From the NCBI RefSeq assembly GCF_000250655.1, contig NC_016935.1:2126001-2190000 (forward strand): a stretch of DNA of 64,000 bases, in the 5' to 3' direction. The notes beneath the pieces are model-generated. The model searched no databases and was not told the DNA's origin. It saw only the letters and a program-made list of their open reading frames with translations. Within the stretch, counting starts at the first letter, position 1, and the number at the start of each line of letters is the position of its first letter. The position numbers were made by a program, and so were the translations under genes. Below, one piece after another: positions 61,027-64,000 of the stretch. This DNA is from Paenibacillus mucilaginosus 3016 (lineage in GTDB: Bacteria > Bacillota > Bacilli > Paenibacillales > NBRC-103111).

Positions 61027-61757
61027 TCGAGTTGGAACAGCAAGAACTTACAGTGCAGCAGGAGAGCATTAAGAACCCGCTTGACATCCGGCTGCCGATG
61101 GTCGAAATTTTCGAAACCGTGGAGGGCGAAGGGACGCGTGCCGGCTTTCCGACGGTCTTCATCCGGCTGTTCGGCTGCAACCTGCGCTGCACCTGGTGTG
61201 ATACGAAGTACAGCTATCCTCCGGCCGAGGCCGAATTCGTCATGACGATCGGCGAGATCGTGCAGGAAGCGGCCAAGTACAAGGCGAAGCACATCTGCTT
61301 TACCGGCGGGGAGCCGCTGCTCTACGGGGACAAGTCGGCCGCACTGATCGAAGCGCTGGTGGCCGCAGGCCGCTATACGGATCTTCACGTGGAGACGAAC
61401 GGAGCAGTCGACCTTGCCCCGTTCCTGGAGCGCATCGACTCTCCTGTCGTCCGCTACGTCATGGATTACAAGCTGCCGGACTCCGGCGAGCAGGAGAAGA
61501 TGCTGACCGGCAATCTGGCGCTGCTCCGTCCGCAGGACGAGCTGAAGTTCGTCATCGGCAGCGAGCGTGATTTCTTCACGGCCGTGCAGGTGCTGAAGGA
61601 TTACCCGACGAAGGCGCTGCCGCTGTTCTCCCCGGTGTGGGAGACGATGCCGCCGGTGAAGCTGGTGGGTCTGATGCTGGAGCACGGCCTCAGCCATGTG
61701 AAGCTGAACATGCAGCTGCACAAAATCATCTGGGACCCGGCCGAACGGGGCGTGTAG
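61023..61757 (+). CDS. queE: 7-carboxy-7-deazaguanine synthase
   Basis: 244 residues. Radical SAM enzyme: CNLRCTWC (Cys52, Cys56, Cys59) binds the 4Fe-4S cluster, preceded by ETVEGEGTRAGFPTVFIRLFG; FTGGEPLLY follows. Contracts the pterin ring to 7-carboxy-7-deazaguanine. ATG 61023 overlaps the queD stop; a TTG at 61032 has better ribosome binding site spacing. Confidence 0.95.
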   Translation: MIELEQQELTVQQESIKNPLDIRLPMVEIFETVEGEGTRAGFPTVFIRLFGCNLRCTWCDTKYSYPPAEAEFVMTIGEIVQEAAKYKAKHICFTGGEPLLYGDKSAALIEALVAAGRYTDLHVETNGAVDLAPFLERIDSPVVRYVMDYKLPDSGEQEKMLTGNLALLRPQDELKFVIGSERDFFTAVQVLKDYPTKALPLFSPVWETMPPVKLVGLMLEHGLSHVKLNMQLHKIIWDPAERGV

Positions 61758-61856
61758 CGCGCGCAGGCCGGGTTTTTCCATCCGCTGCGGCGGATTACAT
61801 AATTGCACCTGACTTACACAAGTTACCAAGTTACCGAAGAAAGAAGGAATAGAACG

Positions 61857-62555
61857 ATGACCACGAGCAAAAAAGCGGTCGTTATCCTGAGCGGCGGTCT
61901 CGACAGCACGACCTGCATGGGGCTTGCACGCGAAGCGGGGTACGACTTGTATCCGATTACGTTTGATTACGGACAGCGCCAGAAGCGGGAGATCGAGAAT
62001 GCGCGCAAGGTCACCGAATTCTACGGTGTATCCGACCGGCACAAGGTGATTTCGCTTGGCTTCCTCAAGGAATTCGGCGGCAGCGCGCTGACCGACGAGA
62101 GCATTGAGGTGCCGGCTGCCGGCGAAACCGGGCTCGAAGGAAGCGAGATTCCGGTTACTTACGTGCCGGGCCGCAACCTGCTGTTCCTCTCCATCGCGAC
62201 ATCGTATGCAGAGGTGAAAGGAGCCGAAGCGATCTATATCGGCGTGAACGCGCTCGATTACAGCGGCTATCCGGACTGCCGTCCGGAGTTCATCCGCAAG
62301 GTCGAAGAGGTCATGGCACTGGCGACACGCGTCGGCGTCGAAGGCGGCCCGATCCGTATCGAGACCCCGCTCATCGACTGGACCAAGGCGGAGATTGTCC
62401 GTCAGGGCAACCGGATCGGCGTTCCTTATCACCTGACGACCTCCTGCTACAACGGGCAGGAGGAAGCCTGCGGCGAGTGCGACAGCTGCCGCCTGCGGCT
62501 GAAGGGCTTCGAGGAGGCCGGCTCGACCGACCCGATTCCTTACCGCGAAGCGTAA
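61857..62555 (+). CDS. queC: 7-cyano-7-deazaguanine synthase
   Basis: 232 residues. PP-loop ATPase motif SGGLDST (12-18) and a C-terminal zinc site CYNGQEEACGECDSCRLR. Converts CDG to preQ0, which queF then reduces to preQ1. queF and folE are not visible in this window. ATG with AAGAAGGAAT upstream; starts 99 bp after queE, so probably the same transcript. Confidence 0.95.
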   Translation: MTTSKKAVVILSGGLDSTTCMGLAREAGYDLYPITFDYGQRQKREIENARKVTEFYGVSDRHKVISLGFLKEFGGSALTDESIEVPAAGETGLEGSEIPVTYVPGRNLLFLSIATSYAEVKGAEAIYIGVNALDYSGYPDCRPEFIRKVEEVMALATRVGVEGGPIRIETPLIDWTKAEIVRQGNRIGVPYHLTTSCYNGQEEACGECDSCRLRLKGFEEAGSTDPIPYREA

Positions 62556-62971
62556 AGATAAAGGTGAGGGCACCCTGCCGCCTGTGGCGGGCGGCCCGTG
62601 CATCGTACCGGTGTAGGGGCCCGGGCTTGGCGCTGTGCCGGTATGCAAGCGGGCTTGGCAGTGCGAATGCCGGGTTGGCTGCGCCGGCTGTGTGACTATC
62701 CGGCGTCATACCGCCTTATGAGGCGGAGCGTCTGGCCGACGTCTGGGACTGGCCGCACCGGCCATACGAATTTACGGCAGCATCTTGCCCTATCGGGTAG
62801 CTGCATCAGGCTGCTAGCCGCTCTGGCAGTGTGTACGGCCTGTGTGTCAGGGCTTGAGTTCGCCCGCGTCAAGACGGCCGTCAGCGCCCTGTTCCATTAT
62901 GGAACAGGGCGTTTTTCGTTTGCTGCGGCAGCCGGTAACTTTTTCCCCCGCTGCTCCGTCTGAATACCGGG
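62556..62971 (+). other. Gene-poor spacer after queC
   Basis: About 400 bases, GC-rich. A plus-strand frame (62598-62963) encodes no recognisable protein and has no ribosome binding site. The only clear element is the terminator at 62885-62918. Confidence 0.5.
62885..62918 (+). terminator. Terminator of queDEC
   Basis: Perfect 11-bp stem CGCCCTGTTCC / GGAACAGGGCG with a five-base loop and T5. Confidence 0.9.
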
Positions 62972-63493
62972 GTGAAGATTTTGCAGTATCCATGGATTAG
63001 GATTACCTTACTATCCTGCTGGCTGTTCGGGGGATTCTACCTGCTGACCTTCTTTGTAACCGCAATGAGCTACAGTCTCATTTGGCGCATACCGGCGGAC
63101 ATGTTCCGGGATGTTTCGTGGATTTTTTATGGAGTGCTGTTCTCCGTGCTGCCGTATGTGCCGATGGGAGGCTTGCTGTACAGCTATCTGGGACGGCGTC
63201 CGCTTATTCTGACCGTGCATGCGGCAGGAGTAGGTTTTTTGGTTGAGAAGGGGATCGGCGTCTTTCTTGCCGCGATGATGGCCAGCGGATTCCCATCGTC
63301 ATGGTACGGCCAGGATTATCCCGGGAGCGGACATGCGCTGCTATGTGAGGAACTTCCAATGTACTGCAGTGGATTTGTCGAAAGCTATTACCTATGGGGC
63401 ACGGCAGCATCTTTGGTATCGGTTTATGCGGGAACGCTGATCTGCCGCAGCCTCAGAACCACATCCATGAAGAAAGAGAAGGACGCGTCATGA
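62972..63493 (+). CDS. Membrane protein of unknown function
   Basis: 173 residues with four hydrophobic segments (about 10-30, 47-68, 75-102, 138-160) and a soluble loop holding two Cys (CEELPMYCSGF). Start GTG 62972 or TTG 62981; neither has a strong ribosome binding site. Its stop overlaps the start of the AAC(3) gene by 4 bp (ATGA), so the two are coupled. Family not recognised. Confidence 0.7.
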   Translation: MKILQYPWIRITLLSCWLFGGFYLLTFFVTAMSYSLIWRIPADMFRDVSWIFYGVLFSVLPYVPMGGLLYSYLGRRPLILTVHAAGVGFLVEKGIGVFLAAMMASGFPSSWYGQDYPGSGHALLCEELPMYCSGFVESYYLWGTAASLVSVYAGTLICRSLRTTSMKKEKDAS

Positions 63494-64000
63494 AACCCAT
63501 CGAAGGAAAGCTATATACGATCGACAGTTTGGTTGAAGATTTGCGGCGTATTGGCCTGCAAAGGGGGATGACGGTGATCGTGCATTCCTCGCTCAAATCG
63601 TTCGGCGGCTGGATTCCGGGCGGCCCGGCAGCTGTTGTGCTGGCCCTCGAAGAGGTGCTGGGACGGGAGGGAACGCTGGTGATGCCGACCCACTCGGGGG
63701 ATCTCTCCGATCCGGCCCGCTGGCAGAACCCGCCGGTGCCCGAGGCTTGGTGGGAGACGATCCGCCGTACGATGCCGGCGTACGAGCCCGGCTTGACACC
63801 CACCCGGGCGATGGGGGCGATCCCGGAGTGCTTCCGCAAGCAGGAGGGCGTGCTGCGCAGCGCGCACCCGCAGGTATCGTTTGCGGCCTGGGGAGCTGGG
63901 GCGGCGAGGATCACAGAAGGGCACGAGCTCTCCTACAGCCTCGGCGAAGCCTCTCCGCTGGCCCGCCTCTATGAGGCGGATGCCCGGGTGCTGCTGCTAG
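63490..64000 (+). CDS. AAC(3)-family aminoglycoside N-acetyltransferase (partial)
   Basis: First ~170 codons; the gene runs off the window edge. Antibiotic_NAT family: VIVHSSLKSFGGWIPGGP, LVMPTHSGDLSDPARWQNPPVP and RAMGAIPECFR resemble AAC(3) enzymes such as AAC(3)-IV/VII and Bacillus YokD. These use acetyl-CoA to modify aminoglycosides, but chromosomal homologs can have other amine substrates. ATG overlapping the previous stop. Confidence 0.85.
   Translation, partial: MKPIEGKLYTIDSLVEDLRRIGLQRGMTVIVHSSLKSFGGWIPGGPAAVVLALEEVLGREGTLVMPTHSGDLSDPARWQNPPVPEAWWETIRRTMPAYEPGLTPTRAMGAIPECFRKQEGVLRSAHPQVSFAAWGAGAARITEGHELSYSLGEASPLARLYEADARVLLL

Noticed and set aside
60837-62648. Minus-strand open frame of ~603 codons across queD, queE and queC
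   Set aside because: Covers three well-identified genes on the other strand; composition typical of an antisense artefact.
62598-62963. Plus-strand frame of 121 codons after queC
   Set aside because: No ribosome binding site, no recognisable domain, and the queDEC terminator lies inside it.

Overview
The window reads as chromosomal DNA of a high-GC, endospore-forming Bacillota, most likely Paenibacillus or a close relative. Strong AGGAGG-type ribosome binding sites, frequent GTG and TTG starts, sigma-A promoters, intrinsic terminators, two YjcZ-type spore peptides, a DUF3906 protein, a DUF2600 (YtpB-type) terpene synthase, a RelQ-type (p)ppGpp synthetase and a GlnR-type operator all fit. The genus call is inference from gene content. 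I see no prophage, transposase, CRISPR array, tRNA or rRNA gene.

Layout. 0.2-8 kb (mostly minus strand): SulP anion permease, an ATPase/permease/adaptor efflux operon (MacAB type), an MFS carrier and a MOP/MATE-type carrier. 8.2-13 kb (plus): two unknown genes leading into ytpB, then pfkA, a DUF3906 gene, an FMN reductase and ung. 13.2-19.4 kb: DUF4015 glycoside hydrolase-like protein, a second MFS carrier related to the first, tatA, a YitT protein, and a DUF4178/DUF4247 pair. 19.5-23.5 kb: DEAD-box helicase with a long leader, yjcZ peptide, DUF624 protein, a probable 6S RNA and a fructose-6-phosphate aldolase-type transaldolase. 23.7-32.4 kb: xylB/xylR divergon with operator, tpx/LysR divergon, an SgrR-like regulator, a YugP-like protease and a MerR regulator.

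32.8-38.8 kb: amtB with a GlnR/TnrA-type box, in an apparent operon with a GlnD-like DUF294 nucleotidyltransferase and a DnaQ-like exonuclease; then a JAMM protease, an MFS exporter and a TlpA-like thioredoxin. 39-43 kb: cimA, dinB-mobB, ferredoxin. 43.2-48.8 kb: a CHASE2-class III nucleotide cyclase, a secreted FecR-domain coiled-coil protein and a secreted NHL-propeller protein, the best candidate here for an uncharacterised signalling module. 49-52.8 kb: pyrD-relQ-DUF309 and a thioredoxin-like protein. 53.3-60.4 kb: two RsmF-type rRNA methyltransferase paralogs in opposite orientation, an RsuA-type pseudouridine synthase, a Cof hydrolase, a second yjcZ, a triplicated acidic protein, and csbD with a sigma-B promoter. 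60.5-62.6 kb: queD-queE-queC for queuosine precursor synthesis. The right edge cuts an AAC(3)-family acetyltransferase.

Structure outside genes includes two clusters of a roughly 24-bp hairpin repeat (52.1 and 58.6-58.8 kb), a partial duplication of the 3' end of one rsmF paralog, a 12-bp tandem array at 47.0 kb, and matching sigma-K-like promoters in front of the two yjcZ genes. All family calls come from reading motifs; no database search was possible.
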